This document shows positions 28,673 to 37,549 of a stretch of DNA of 64,000 nucleotides, piece by piece. Position 1 is the stretch's first letter; each line of letters opens with the position of its first letter. The notes under the pieces are model-generated. The model searched no databases. It saw only the letters and a list, made by a program, of their open reading frames with translations, and was not told where the DNA came from. This stretch comes from Parasediminibacterium sp046546515 (GTDB lineage Bacteria; Bacteroidota; Bacteroidia; Chitinophagales; Chitinophagaceae), in the NCBI RefSeq assembly GCF_046546515.1, contig NZ_JBKHKJ010000018.1, positions 1-64,000 of the forward strand, given 5' to 3'. Made by a program: the position numbers and the translations under genes.

Positions 28673-29683
28673 TTATGCAGCTAAAAATCTCTCCAAGGCT
28701 GCTTGAAATATTGATAAATCGGTAGCTTTTAATATTAATTTGTCTAATCTATTGAAATCATTAATTTTAAACAGATATGAATCAAATATAGCTTTATTGA
28801 ATTTTTTATGGGCTCTCTCCTTTACTCCACTACCTTTTCCAGAAACAGGGAAAGTTTTACCCCAATCATTGTCTTTTTTATATGAAAGAAAAAATTCATT
28901 TCCATTCAACAAAACTCCTTCGCCACTAATTTTACCCCAATCCCCTAAAAGAGCAGTTGGTTGTAACATTTCTTCTGAGAAATTAGACGGATATTCGATT
29001 GTTATATATTGGTTTTTATTCTCTTCAGAAGGTAATTCATCGCCAATATAATAACCAATTTGATCTAAAACATAAGCAATATCTGATTCTTGAATAGGTA
29101 TCTCAATATCAAGTTTATCCAAAGCAAAAACCCAACCAGTAGAACTTGACAAATTTGCAATTCGAATCTCTCGAAAACTTTCGTCCACTTTGAATTCCTC
29201 ATAAAATCTTTTGTTATTATGAATAACTTCTATATCAAAAGTTATATCTGGATTACAATGCTTATTTTCAGGAACTATACGATTAATAAAAGTATCAAAA
29301 TTTGTTACTCTCATATATTCTTGTGGATCTTTGCTAATAATTTCAGGTTTACAATTATGCATTCCAAATTCTTTAACAGCCAAAGCAAACTCAATATATG
29401 GTTCAATACTAAGACCATCAAAAGTAACCGGCTTACGTATTTTTTTTATATCAAGGATAATTTGTTGATAGCTTGAAATTAAATGGGTTACTTCTTTTTT
29501 TGTTGAAAACCTTAAATGATAAGCTTTAATATCAATACCTATGCACATTAAAAGTCGGTTTGAGAAAATGTGTTTGGAATTCAGTAATTTGTCCAGAAAA
29601 GACTTGATATCTATATAATTTATATCCATCTTATCTGGTGCTAAATTATTTAATACATAGTTATAAACATCTTCTATAGTCAT
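28673..29683 (-). CDS. Unknown protein, first gene of the island three-gene operon
   Basis: 336 residues. N-terminal 90 residues are helical (TIEDVYNYVLNNLAPDK, STKKEVTHLISSYQQIIL); the rest is mixed alpha/beta with several acidic strands (NPDITFDIEVIHNNKRFYEE, DKLDIEIPIQESDIAYVLDQ). A Gly/Lys stretch (GKTFPVSGKGSGVKERAHKK) near residue 290 is not a standard P-loop. No family is recognised. A Bacteroidota-type promoter can be proposed 50-80 bp upstream. Same strand and composition as the next two genes. Confidence 0.7.
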   Translation of the reverse strand: MTIEDVYNYVLNNLAPDKMDINYIDIKSFLDKLLNSKHIFSNRLLMCIGIDIKAYHLRFSTKKEVTHLISSYQQIILDIKKIRKPVTFDGLSIEPYIEFALAVKEFGMHNCKPEIISKDPQEYMRVTNFDTFINRIVPENKHCNPDITFDIEVIHNNKRFYEEFKVDESFREIRIANLSSSTGWVFALDKLDIEIPIQESDIAYVLDQIGYYIGDELPSEENKNQYITIEYPSNFSEEMLQPTALLGDWGKISGEGVLLNGNEFFLSYKKDNDWGKTFPVSGKGSGVKERAHKKFNKAIFDSYLFKINDFNRLDKLILKATDLSIFQAALERFLAA

Positions 29684-29731
29684 GTCTTAAAGTGAGTTTT
29701 AGAATAAATTTCAGTATGTAATTTTAAATGT

Positions 29732-29763
29732 TAAAAGTAATAATGCTAAATTAACTTAACCAA
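29732..29763 (-). promoter_or_regulatory. Candidate promoter of the three-gene operon
   Basis: On the minus strand, TTG (29763-29761) is followed after 21 nt by TACTTTTA (29739-29732), close to the Bacteroidota TTTG / TAnnTTTG pattern, about 50 bp before the ATG at 29683. In AT-rich DNA such matches can occur by chance. Confidence 0.35.
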
Positions 29764-29802
29764 TATTATTTAGATTCCATAAAAAATCATACAATTTATT
29801 TA

Positions 29803-29825
29803 AGAGCCTGTTTAAAATTTATTTT
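29803..29825 (+). repeat. IS-end-like terminal repeat (inverted partner of 25120-25141)
   Basis: AGAGCCTGTTTAAAATTTAT matches the complement of 25120-25141 (AGAACCTGTTTAAATTTTAT) at nearly all positions. A third, weaker relative (AGAGCCTGCATAAATTTTTA) lies at 42449-42468. The two best copies face each other across the three-gene operon. Confidence 0.6.
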
Positions 29826-30234
29826 GTAGTACATATAATTATGCAACTCAGTTTTTAATTAAAAAGAAAAGGTTATTTAAGGTCACATTTGTCTGCAAAC
29901 AACCTTTTAATTAACAAGAAACATATAAGTGCTTTTAGCAGCATAGATTCCTAAACCCGTAGTATTTTATTTCAATAGTTTGACAGTACAATTATTTCGT
30001 TAATTTTTGCGAGAAATGCTCAAAGTCGGCTGCAAAAAATTGTTTTTTCGTTTAAAAATAACCTATAGTAATTAACAGTTGTTAAATATAAGTAATTATT
30101 TTTCAGAAATCATAAAAAAATAATGAAATATCAAACTTAATACTGGTATTGCATTATTTTAAAGAAGTTCAATGGTATAGCAATAATTATCTGCTTTGTA
30201 TTATGCCTTTTAATAAGCTGTATAAATGATTGAC

Positions 30235-30268
30235 ATTTTCATATACTTTAAATATAGTATATGAAAAT
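30235..30268. promoter_or_regulatory. Palindrome 5 bp before a start codon
   Basis: Perfect 13-bp arms ATTTTCATATACT / AGTATATGAAAAT around an 8-nt AT-rich loop, ending 5 bp before the ATG at 30274. Could be an operator or an RNA hairpin over the translation start. Confidence 0.5.
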
Positions 30269-30273
30269 ATAAT

Positions 30274-30822
30274 ATGAATATAGGCAAAAAAAATCCTTTA
30301 GATAATGCACTTGCCATTACTCGAAACTATGAATTGGTTAAAGATGCATTAAAAGAATTACAAACAAAACTCTTATCTGATTCATCAAAGAATCATTACG
30401 CTGTTTTATTATCATCAAATATTAACGCATCTTTTTGTTTAAATCAAAAAGATGTGGATATATATAGAGAGGATAATTCTACAACTACAGGAATCTACAA
30501 AATTTGTAAAGTAGAACTATTATATTCAAAATTTATCGACAAGAACCAACAACCTTGCCATGATTTTAAATGTACTTTTATTACAGACAGATTAGCTGTG
30601 ACGAAAATTCAGTCCTCATTAGGTATTGACACTTTAGCTAAAAATAATTCTTTTATGCAAGGGATTGAAGCAATTCGATTTGCTGATACAAAAAAATATT
30701 TTTTTCGTATCGGCAAAGGAATTTTGCATCTTTATTTCTTAAACGAGGATGAATTCTTTCAATGCAGGGATTTAGTGATCGCTTTATGGAAAGTGCTATC
30801 AGAACTAAATCTAAAAGGATAA
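30274..30822 (+). CDS. Orphan hypothetical protein
   Basis: 182 residues, AT-rich, no signal peptide or membrane segment. A mixed alpha/beta protein (YAVLLSSNINASFCLNQKDVD, KVELLYSKFIDKNQQPCHDF, RFADTKKYFFRIGKGILHLY) ending in a helix. No family is recognised and no partner lies on the same strand. The palindrome right before its start suggests that it is controlled on its own. Confidence 0.6.
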   Translation: MNIGKKNPLDNALAITRNYELVKDALKELQTKLLSDSSKNHYAVLLSSNINASFCLNQKDVDIYREDNSTTTGIYKICKVELLYSKFIDKNQQPCHDFKCTFITDRLAVTKIQSSLGIDTLAKNNSFMQGIEAIRFADTKKYFFRIGKGILHLYFLNEDEFFQCRDLVIALWKVLSELNLKG

Positions 30823-30929
30823 CAAACTCCTATCTTAGCTGCCGTAATGGGCAGCTTTTTCTTAGTAAAATTCTATTTTTAAAAGATATAGAATACTAGT
30901 TGTGCAAATAATTTATCCATCAATCAAAT

Positions 30930-33926
30930 TCATTTTTTGAGCACAATATTCTCTAAAATTGTTGCAACCGATTGCCTCTTTTGTCCTATTGATAATTTAT
31001 CCATTTCTGCATATTGCACATTTACTCTATATCCCTTCATTACAGTTTCCTTAGTTTCAAACTTAGTCTGGACAAATAATGTCTGCATGTCTTCCGAAAG
31101 AATAACCCTTATAGTGGTTCCTATAGACTTGGAGAGCAAAGCAGTTTTCTCAATTAATTGTTGTAAAGTTTTATCATCAACAGTTATACACCAAATCTCC
31201 ATGTATTTTGCTTCTATACATTTTTTAACGTTATGCCATTCCCACTCTGCATCGGTTGTGATTGAAACCTCGCAAGCTATTTTCCTCCCATCCCTTTCAA
31301 GGGACACGTCCACCTTTCCGCCGTTCGGCAAGACCTGCTCTATCGTGGCCTTGTAGCCATGCTCTTCTGCCATTTTCTTCACTTGCAGCTGCAATGCCCG
31401 GTGGCGTTTCAGTTCCTTCTGCTGCACGAAACGCTGGATCGTTTCCTGCTTTTGGTCTTCCGTCAACTCGGCAATGCCTTCCTTTGCAGGGGAAACGGGC
31501 AAAGGATTTTTTCCGTCCCCTTTTGGAATGTCTTGAACTTCTTGCCTTGACGTTTGCACTATCGGGTCCGTTACACCCTCCATGTTATCGCTTTCGCCTT
31601 TGGGCAAAATCTCCTTTCCATATTGCCGCCTCGAATAGGCCACGATATCGTCAATCTCCTCCTGCGACAGCGGCAACTCGTCCAAAGGGTACGTCGAAAG
31701 GGTGAAGTCGCAATCCGGCCGCTCTATCCGCGCGATTGCCTCGCCACGGCCCAGTTGCTGCAAGTCCTCTGCCGCAAACGAGGAGAAGCTGCTACCGAAC
31801 AATTTGGCATCGTATTCCCCCAACCGGAAGCATATCCTCGTCCCGGCATTCGCCAGCACCTCTCCTGCAAGCCCGCTATCGTTTTTTTGCAGTTGCTGCA
31901 TGCCTTGGTGCGCCAGCACCAGACCCACATGGTATTTCCTGGCTCCACTCAGGATGGTATTCATTGAAGGCGTTATGAAATGCTGGAATTCGTCAATGTA
32001 CAGGAAGAAATCCTGCCTGTCTTCCTTCTTCTGCGCTTGCCGGGACATGGCTACCTGCTGTATCTTGGACACGATGCAGGTGCCCAGCAGGTAGCTGTTC
32101 TCGGCCCCAATCAGCCCCTGCGAAAGCTTCACCAGTATTATCTTGCCGCTATCCATCAGGCTTGCGATGTCAATGCATTCCCTTTGGGATACCATGTTGC
32201 GTATAAGCGTCGGGCGCAGGAACGTGTCAAGGCGGGTGAGGATTGGGCCGATAGAGGAGGTTTTCAGCAGCGGGTATTCCTTCTGCCAGTAATACCTTAT
32301 ATGCTCGTCCTCGACCGTTTCCAAGAATTTCTCCCGGTAGCCTTTCTCGATCAGGAAGCTGCGGAGGTCTATCAGCGTGCCGCCCCTGCTGCTTTCGAGG
32401 AAGGCAAGGATGGCATTGGCAAATACGGAATTCATCTGGTCGCCCCAGCTGGTCGACAGCCGCCTGAAGGTTGCCACCAAGTCCGAAGCCAGTATCTCCT
32501 TCTCTATGGCAGAATGCGCCTTCAGCAGGTTGAAGGGAATGATGCATCCGGTATCGGAAGGGTCGACAATCACGATGTCCGATTCCCGGTGGGCAGGCAC
32601 GTGCGCCAGTATGGAATCTATCAGGTCGCCATGGGGATCCAGCACTGCGCAGCCGTTCCCGTCCCACATGTCCTGCACAATCATGTTCAAGAGCAACGTG
32701 GACTTCCCCGTCCCGGTAGCGCCTATGACATGGACGTGCTTGAGCCGCTGCTCCATGCCCAAGCCTGCTTCCGTATCCATCCCGAAATGGGAATTGATGC
32801 CCAATGCGTGGTCATGCCCCATCGCAATTTCGGGCGCGGCTTTCGTCCTGCGCCGCATATGCCCAAGCTTGTCGGAAAGCCTTGCGTTCGGCACGTGCAG
32901 CAGGTTGGACAATTCTTTCAGGTTCAAAAGCATCCCCGTCCGGTGGGAAGCCCGGCGCAGCATGTCGCCTGTCCTGTCCCCGAAGGAATAGCGCGGGTCA
33001 AGAAGCGGCATCAGCGCGTTGGATGGGGATTTTGATGCATGGACCAGCGCGGTGCCAGCCTGCTCCATCAGCTGCATCGCCCTTTCAGGGCTGTCCGATT
33101 GCGTGAGCAGGCGGATAGTGCAGGCAAGGAATTGGGCGGATGCCTTTTCCCTCGCAAGGCCGGGCATTTCCGGAGCATTGACGAAAAATGAGCCGCCCTT
33201 GGGGTCGGTCACGGAACGCACCACGCTGTCATGCCACTGGTTGACAGTGCCAGCGCAAAGCACCTGCAGCACCGCCCGCTCATTGCCTTTCAGGCTGCCG
33301 ATGACGGCGAAAAGGCTCGTGTACGAGTCGTGCGGAGACCTCGTTTGCAATGGCCTGACGAATTCCTCTTCCAGCCCGAAATCGGTGACGGCAGTGGGGC
33401 ATACCTCATCGTTGACGAGGTTTTCCCCCTCTTCCGTCGTTTTCACGACTGTGCAGCCGGGGAGAAAGGCTTTCGCCTGCTGCTCGGCGAACGGCGCATC
33501 GGTTGCCGAGCATACCAGCTGCACCTCTACCTTTGAAGCCGTGCCCACGATCTCGAAGCTGAACGGGTGCCGGCAGTTTGAAAGCAGCACCAATAGCTGC
33601 TCCATGTCCCCCAGAGATGATGCGTACCCCTTCGGGGCGAAGATGCTTATCCTTTCGAGCAATTCGTCGCAACCGGAACGGAATGGCTCCTGTTGCCCGA
33701 TTTCGGGCGTTTCAAGCTCTATAGGCTTTCGTGGGCGAAACGCATCGGCAAGCCTGCTCAAGAGCGTAGGCCGCTTGCCGTCGTCTATGTATTCCCGCTG
33801 GCGAGACCTGAAAAACGGGGCAAAAGGGGGCTCAAGGTCGACGGGGTAGTCCGCAAGCTCCCAGCCGCGTCCCCGCCGCTCCCATTCGTAGAATTGCCGG
33901 GTAAGCTCCGCTGCCTTCTGTCCCAT
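30930..33926 (-). CDS. Type IV secretion-type DNA-translocating ATPase (DUF87/TraD-like) with C-terminal nuclease-like domain
   Basis: 998 residues from the ATG at 33926, which overlaps the preceding stop codon; the longer frame upstream is out of register with a real gene and is rejected. Such coupling-type ATPases pump DNA during conjugation. Walker A is GATGTGKST (about residues 402-410), then AVLDPHGDLIDSIL, Walker B in FFLYIDEFQHFITP (about 645), and LAHQGMQQL. After a Pro-rich linker, residues 860-900 (GGKVDVSLERDGRKIACEVS) resemble the Asp...Glu-x-x core of PD-(D/E)XK nucleases. GC-rich, unlike its AT-rich neighbours. A shorter relative lies at 62511. Confidence 0.85.
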   Translation of the reverse strand: MGQKAAELTRQFYEWERRGRGWELADYPVDLEPPFAPFFRSRQREYIDDGKRPTLLSRLADAFRPRKPIELETPEIGQQEPFRSGCDELLERISIFAPKGYASSLGDMEQLLVLLSNCRHPFSFEIVGTASKVEVQLVCSATDAPFAEQQAKAFLPGCTVVKTTEEGENLVNDEVCPTAVTDFGLEEEFVRPLQTRSPHDSYTSLFAVIGSLKGNERAVLQVLCAGTVNQWHDSVVRSVTDPKGGSFFVNAPEMPGLAREKASAQFLACTIRLLTQSDSPERAMQLMEQAGTALVHASKSPSNALMPLLDPRYSFGDRTGDMLRRASHRTGMLLNLKELSNLLHVPNARLSDKLGHMRRRTKAAPEIAMGHDHALGINSHFGMDTEAGLGMEQRLKHVHVIGATGTGKSTLLLNMIVQDMWDGNGCAVLDPHGDLIDSILAHVPAHRESDIVIVDPSDTGCIIPFNLLKAHSAIEKEILASDLVATFRRLSTSWGDQMNSVFANAILAFLESSRGGTLIDLRSFLIEKGYREKFLETVEDEHIRYYWQKEYPLLKTSSIGPILTRLDTFLRPTLIRNMVSQRECIDIASLMDSGKIILVKLSQGLIGAENSYLLGTCIVSKIQQVAMSRQAQKKEDRQDFFLYIDEFQHFITPSMNTILSGARKYHVGLVLAHQGMQQLQKNDSGLAGEVLANAGTRICFRLGEYDAKLFGSSFSSFAAEDLQQLGRGEAIARIERPDCDFTLSTYPLDELPLSQEEIDDIVAYSRRQYGKEILPKGESDNMEGVTDPIVQTSRQEVQDIPKGDGKNPLPVSPAKEGIAELTEDQKQETIQRFVQQKELKRHRALQLQVKKMAEEHGYKATIEQVLPNGGKVDVSLERDGRKIACEVSITTDAEWEWHNVKKCIEAKYMEIWCITVDDKTLQQLIEKTALLSKSIGTTIRVILSEDMQTLFVQTKFETKETVMKGYRVNVQYAEMDKLSIGQKRQSVATILENIVLKK

Positions 33927-34414
33927 CAGCTTTCCAGTTTGTATGGCTGTATCTTCTTGGCTTCCTCGGGAAAGCGGAAGGCGTTTGCGGCATTCATGCT
34001 CTCCACGGCCTTGAGGACGATGCCGTGGATGCTTTCCTTGAACATCGTCTCCGTGTCCATCTGGAAGTAGGTTTTCGACTCCGACTTCTTGGCAAGCCAG
34101 CCGCCGATAAGGGGGATTATAGCCAATAGCTCCGTCAGCCACCCCGGCGACTGCGTGAGCCACCACGACACGAAGAAGCTCTTCCCGTACGGGGCGGCGC
34201 AGATGTCAAAGGCGTATTTGCCCGTGCTGACCCGCAGGTACTCCCGCTTCCCGGAAAGCAGTCCCTGGGTGCGGGACACGACCGAGCAACTGACGTTGGG
34301 AAACTTGTACTCGCCAATAAGCGTCTGGAGGGATTCGTAAAACTTCTTGGAAGAATACTGGAAATCTTCGAAATGGTGATGCCAATGGGCATCGATAGCC
34401 GGATAGTTTGCCAT
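33926..34414 (-). CDS. Hypothetical protein coupled to the DNA-translocating ATPase
   Basis: 162 residues from the ATG at 34414 (a TTG 30 bp upstream is possible). A soluble N-terminal half (HHHFEDFQYSSKKFYESLQ, FDICAAPYGKSFFVSWWL), one hydrophobic segment around residues 95-115 (WLTELLAIIPLIGGWL) and a C-terminal helix. Its TGA overlaps the ATPase ATG, so translation is coupled and a membrane partner for the ATPase is plausible. No named family. Confidence 0.7.
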   Translation of the reverse strand: MANYPAIDAHWHHHFEDFQYSSKKFYESLQTLIGEYKFPNVSCSVVSRTQGLLSGKREYLRVSTGKYAFDICAAPYGKSFFVSWWLTQSPGWLTELLAIIPLIGGWLAKKSESKTYFQMDTETMFKESIHGIVLKAVESMNAANAFRFPEEAKKIQPYKLES

Positions 34415-34565
34415 GCGGTCGTATTTGGAGGTTTTGATAAGCAAGAAACATTGCCGGATTATTGCCCCGGCAAGAGGGCTGTCAAGCCCGTGAACCTATT
34501 AGGAAGCCAAGTTATGGGATTCCCGCAACAAATCAAAACTTTTTTCGGCATTGCCCATAAGCAGC

Positions 34566-34594
34566 GAAGCCGCCCACGGTTCGTGGGCGGCTTC
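34566..34594 (-). terminator. Hairpin between conjugation genes and the lipoprotein gene
   Basis: Perfect 13-bp stem GAAGCCGCCCACG / CGTGGGCGGCTTC with a 3-nt loop, 29 bp after the stop of the lipoprotein gene at 34623. Confidence 0.75.
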
Positions 34595-34622
34595 AAATTC
34601 TGCAATTGGGATTGGGCGAGTG

Positions 34623-35009
34623 TTATTTCTGCAAATTGGTCCATAGCTGGTCGAGCCCGCTTGCATCCGAGGCAAACTCGTAGAGCGTCAGGTTGTGCGC
34701 GTCCATATTCTGTATGGCAGATGTGCTAGTGATTCCGTTGACAGTTACTGTCAAGCTGTTGCCGCTGACGGAATATCGCCCCGAACCGGTGCTTCCTACC
34801 ACGTTCCCGTTGCTCTGAAAATCTACGTACGATCCCGCCCCGTAGGGCACCGTGTCCTTTTCGATCCGCCCGCTTCCAGTTGGCGTGTACCATTCCACCG
34901 TGTTTACCACCGTCCATTTCCCAACTATTGGATTTGGCTCCGAATCGCTCTTCTTGCAACCTGCTAATAACGTAATGCACAATACTGCGCTTAGTAATAC
35001 TTGTTTCAT
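34623..35009 (-). CDS. Lipocalin-like lipoprotein
   Basis: 128 residues. Lipoprotein signal MKQVLLSAVLCITLLAGC with Cys18 lipidated, then a domain starting NPIVGKWTVVNTVEWYTP, with Gly-x-Trp as in lipocalin-like Bacteroidota proteins, and beta strands to the C-terminus (GSGRYSVSGNSLTVTV). Ligand unknown. Lies between mobility genes and is followed by a strong hairpin. Confidence 0.75.
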   Translation of the reverse strand: MKQVLLSAVLCITLLAGCKKSDSEPNPIVGKWTVVNTVEWYTPTGSGRIEKDTVPYGAGSYVDFQSNGNVVGSTGSGRYSVSGNSLTVTVNGITSTSAIQNMDAHNLTLYEFASDASGLDQLWTNLQK

Positions 35010-35292
35010 TGTTTTTCTTGTTTATTTTCCTGTATGTGTGAAATAATGCTTTGATTGCCTTGGAAAGCCTGCCCTTATGTGGGGCTTGGCTTTTTTATTG
35101 CCAAGCCATTCGGGTGCCCTCCGCCAATGTCCAGGAATTGAAATGGCTGGAATGGCAAACCATGCACTATTTTCCCTAGGGGGCAGTGAGCCAAAATGAT
35201 TTTCCGATGCAGAGATGCAACCTTTTCTTTCATGATGCAGTTTTTATTGTTTTGCGTTTTGCTAGTTGCTTCTGCATACGAAGGTACGAAAA

Positions 35293-35330
35293 AAATCTTT
35301 TTGTAGGCATATATGCCTACAAAAAGATTT
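35293..35330. promoter_or_regulatory. 38-bp perfect palindrome upstream of an XRE gene
   Basis: AAATCTTTTTGTAGGCATA followed by its exact complement, without loop. It sits 21 bp before the XRE start at 35352 and about 285 bp before the divergent lipoprotein gene. Most likely the regulator's own operator; as RNA it would also form a hairpin. Confidence 0.65.
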
Positions 35331-35351
35331 AAATAGTTTTCACCTTGCGGC

Positions 35352-35576
35352 GTGAACAATGCGGAAGACAAAAAGACAATGAAGCTGTTCGGCCAGCACT
35401 TGCGCCGGCTGCGCGATGCGAAAGGGATGTCAATGGAAGAATTTGCGAACACCTGCGACATGGAAAAGAGCCAGGTGTACAGGATCGAGAACGGCAAGAC
35501 GAATCCCAGCCTGACGACCCTCAATGAGCTGGCTGCTGGACTTGGGATTAAACTGTCCGAATTGGTGGAATACTAA
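35352..35576 (+). CDS. XRE family transcriptional regulator
   Basis: 74 residues from a GTG at 35352, or 65 from the ATG at 35379. HTH_3 domain: FGQHLRRLRDAKGMSMEEFAN, CDMEKSQVYRIENGKTNPSL and LNELAAGLGIKLSEL. Probably a regulator of the mobile element and possibly of itself through the palindrome just upstream. GC-rich like the other backbone genes. A terminator follows. Confidence 0.85.
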   Translation: MNNAEDKKTMKLFGQHLRRLRDAKGMSMEEFANTCDMEKSQVYRIENGKTNPSLTTLNELAAGLGIKLSELVEY

Positions 35577-35605
35577 ACAACAAATAATTTCGATAATTGC
35601 AAATC

Positions 35606-35635
35606 AAGCTGCCGCATCGAATGCGGCAGCTTTTT
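35606..35635 (+). terminator. Terminator of the XRE gene
   Basis: Stem AAGCTGCCGCAT / ATGCGGCAGCTT with a 3-nt loop and a T run, 30 bp after the stop. Confidence 0.9.
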
Positions 35636-35663
35636 ACGACTGAAAAGCGTAATAAACAAAAGC

Positions 35664-35685
35664 AAAGGGGCAAAATTGCCCCTTT
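35664..35685 (-). terminator. Terminator of the ssb gene
   Basis: AAAGGGGCAA / TTGCCCCTTT hairpin directly beyond the ssb stop codon at 35687, convergent with the XRE terminator. Confidence 0.8.
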
Positions 35686-35686
35686 G

Positions 35687-36064
35687 TCAGAACGGCAGGT
35701 CGTCCGCCGGCTCTGCGACTGCCGCCGCCTTGGGCTTTTCTTCCTTGATTTTGGGTTGCCCGCTATGCACCTTGATGCCGTTCGCATGGAAATTGAGCGA
35801 TGCAACCGCATCCCCGTCCATGTTCTTGTACACCGACACGCTTGTCCTCCCAGAAAGTTCCACGATGCCGCCCTTCCTTATCTTCTCGGCAACTTTGTCA
35901 TTGAGCCAGTACGAGCAGCTGTAATACGTTGCCAATTGCTTGCTTTCGCCACTTGCCTTCTCCCTGTAATAGTCGTTCACCACCACTGTGAAGCTTACCA
36001 CTTTCCTGTCCCCCTTTACTGCGCGGACTGCCGCATCCTTTACCACCCTTCCCGTGATTTCCAT
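35687..36064 (-). CDS. ssb: Single-stranded DNA-binding protein (mobile-element type)
   Basis: 125 residues. OB-fold motifs MEITGRVVKDAAVR, VVSFTVVVNDYY, YYSCSYWLNDKVAEKIRKGGIVELSGR and FHANGIKVHSG, then an acidic tail ending DDLPF, the interaction tip for partner proteins. Shorter and more diverged than a chromosomal SSB, as usual for conjugative elements, where it coats transferred single strands. It lies downstream of the small gene at 36087 on the same strand. Confidence 0.9.
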   Translation of the reverse strand: MEITGRVVKDAAVRAVKGDRKVVSFTVVVNDYYREKASGESKQLATYYSCSYWLNDKVAEKIRKGGIVELSGRTSVSVYKNMDGDAVASLNFHANGIKVHSGQPKIKEEKPKAAAVAEPADDLPF

Positions 36065-36086
36065 GATTTTTCTTTTTAATTTATGA

Positions 36087-36299
36087 TTACTGGTTTGAAA
36101 ACAAAGTGATGCCGCTAGGGTGCGGCTTGTTCGGCTTTAGCCTGTTGCCGTGCCTTTTCACGAGGTAGTAGACCGTGATGTCCTCGTTGAGCGTTATCGC
36201 CCAAGCGGCCTGCAAGGCGCGCTTGCGGGTGTATTTCTTCTTCCTTTGGATTTCCCAAGAAAGCACCATCAGGTATGACAAACGGGTATTACGTTCCAT
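36087..36299 (-). CDS. Small basic protein upstream of ssb
   Basis: 70 residues: SYLMVLSWEIQRKKKYTRKRALQAAW, then DITVYYLVKRHG and a basic tail. Strongly basic and soluble; 22 bp before ssb, probably same transcript. No named family; similar short genes accompany Bacteroidota mobile elements. Confidence 0.6.
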   Translation of the reverse strand: MERNTRLSYLMVLSWEIQRKKKYTRKRALQAAWAITLNEDITVYYLVKRHGNRLKPNKPHPSGITLFSNQ

Positions 36300-37020
36300 G
36301 ATTACTGTTTTAGGTTATGAGAATGACGCTCGGCACACGCCTCGCTCATATACCCGTAGCAACCAGAAATTGGGGATGCGGAGACGGGAGAAAGCTTCCC
36401 TCAAAAAAATACTACCGCCTAAAATCAAGCAGCATTCGATAAAGCGAGTGGAGATTTTTTTGCGGGAACCGGGGCAAGCGCAACGCAGTGAAGCGCAGGG
36501 TTTCGTACGACGGAGCAGCACAATACTTTTGCGGAGAAAGGCATAGAGGGAGAATTCCAATAATATTCAACATGAGGCATACAACCAGCTTATTGCTTAA
36601 GCAATTTTTCTTTTTTCAAATATTTAATGTCTTGGGGTAAAGCAGCCTTGAGCCAAAGGAAGCCAAGCCGTGCCGAAAGCTTGGAGGCACTGGGGCAAAG
36701 GGAGCCCGGAAAGACACGGGAGGAGAGGGACGACACGGACGTGGCTGCGAGCAGCCGCCAGATGGCGCGGATAGTAAAGCGACCAGCGGGAGCGGTAGAC
36801 GCACAGTGGAGGCACTGGCAATCCGTGGGAGGGCAAAGCACTAAGCGGAGGTTCTTGATTGCCAGTGCCGGAACGCAGAAAGGATGAGGAAAGTACAAAA
36901 AATTCCGAAATCCGAATGGGCATTGTCGCAATGATTTTGCTGACTTTTTATCAAACACAAACGCAGCGAATCCGAGCAACGAGACTAAGAATAATCTGTA
37001 ATGTTTTTTTTAATTAATTG
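36300..37020. other. Non-coding stretch carrying the first long direct repeat
   Basis: Frames on both strands here (for example 36315-36560 minus and 36627-36887 plus) are byproducts of GC-rich structured DNA and differ in conservation from real genes. The second half is the first copy of the long repeat described separately. Confidence 0.6.
36545..36950. repeat. Long direct repeat, copy 1 (short form)
   Basis: 36629-36878 matches 42808-43057 over 250 bp with only four mismatches noticed; both copies share the left motif TAGAGGGAGAATTCCAATAA and the right motif CGCAATGATTT/TGCAATGATTT followed by CTTTTTATC. It contains a perfect 13-bp hairpin (GGCACTGGCAATC 36811-36823 with 36857-36869). Compared with copy 2 it lacks a second hairpin block of about 150-200 bp. 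No protein-coding signal. Confidence 0.85.
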
Positions 37021-37227
37021 TCAATTGATGCACAATAGTGATCCGTCATGGTCTATCAACTCATCATTACTGATACGGATAGAATAATCGTTTTTAATAT
37101 CTAGTTGACCTTTGCAAGCAATACATAAAGTTGCAAATAGTAATTTATCTTCAAAACTTTTTGATTCTTTTGCTTGTAGATTTTTTTTAAACCTATATCC
37201 TATCGATTTTGTACTGTTCTTGTTCAT
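37021..37227 (-). CDS. Small hypothetical protein
   Basis: 68 residues from the ATG at 37227 (a TTG lies 9 bp upstream). A Lys-rich helical start (NKNSTKSIGYRFKKNLQAKE), then a segment with two Cys (LLFATLCIACKGQLDI) and an acidic end (ISNDELIDHDGSLLCIN). The Cys pattern could be a leader-peptide or metal motif but no family is recognised. It lies beside the cargo operon on the opposite strand. Confidence 0.45.
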   Translation of the reverse strand: MNKNSTKSIGYRFKKNLQAKESKSFEDKLLFATLCIACKGQLDIKNDYSIRISNDELIDHDGSLLCIN

Positions 37228-37549
37228 CTTTTTCAATTTTACTTATTAAAAAATGGTTAAATAATATAGGAGATTTTGGACATAAAAAATCCGGCACATC
37301 TTTCAATGTCCGGCGTAAACAAATTTCAATTACTAAGGTTGACAATTGCTTCAATATAGCTTATTCTACCTATTGCTAATCTGTTTACGTCAGATGATGC
37401 TGAAAAAGGGGGTTATTGTGGGTCTCAACCACAGTAGCCCCTATTTTGTTAAGATGTGTCGTAATAATTCATTATTTTAGCATTTGCATTGAGAAAACAC
37501 AAAGCTATTTTATACATGAGGTATATCAACAAAAATGCTTTTCCTTGCT

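Larger units (their letters stand above)
29684..30273. other. 590-bp AT-rich gap between cargo genes
   Basis: Non-coding. It contains the promoter candidate above, an IS-end-like sequence at 29803-29825, an imperfect inverted repeat around 29850-29920 (TTAATTAAAA... and AACCTTTTAATTAA), and the palindrome just before 30274. Nothing else is recognised. Confidence 0.6.

Noticed and set aside
31980..33849. Long plus-strand frames of 351 and 276 residues opposite the conjugation ATPase
   Set aside because: They arise from the GC-rich codon structure of the ATPase gene; the minus-strand Walker motifs are unambiguous.
33927..34166. 80-residue N-terminal extension of the conjugation ATPase
   Set aside because: It overlaps the upstream coupled gene out of frame, is rich in Arg/Gly/His typical of a shadow, and an ATG at 33926 overlaps the upstream stop.
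36315..36979. Overlapping small proteins in the long-repeat region (and relatives at 42763-43297)
   Set aside because: Several registers on both strands are open at once, the sequences are low in protein character, and identity between copies includes hairpins and non-coding ends.
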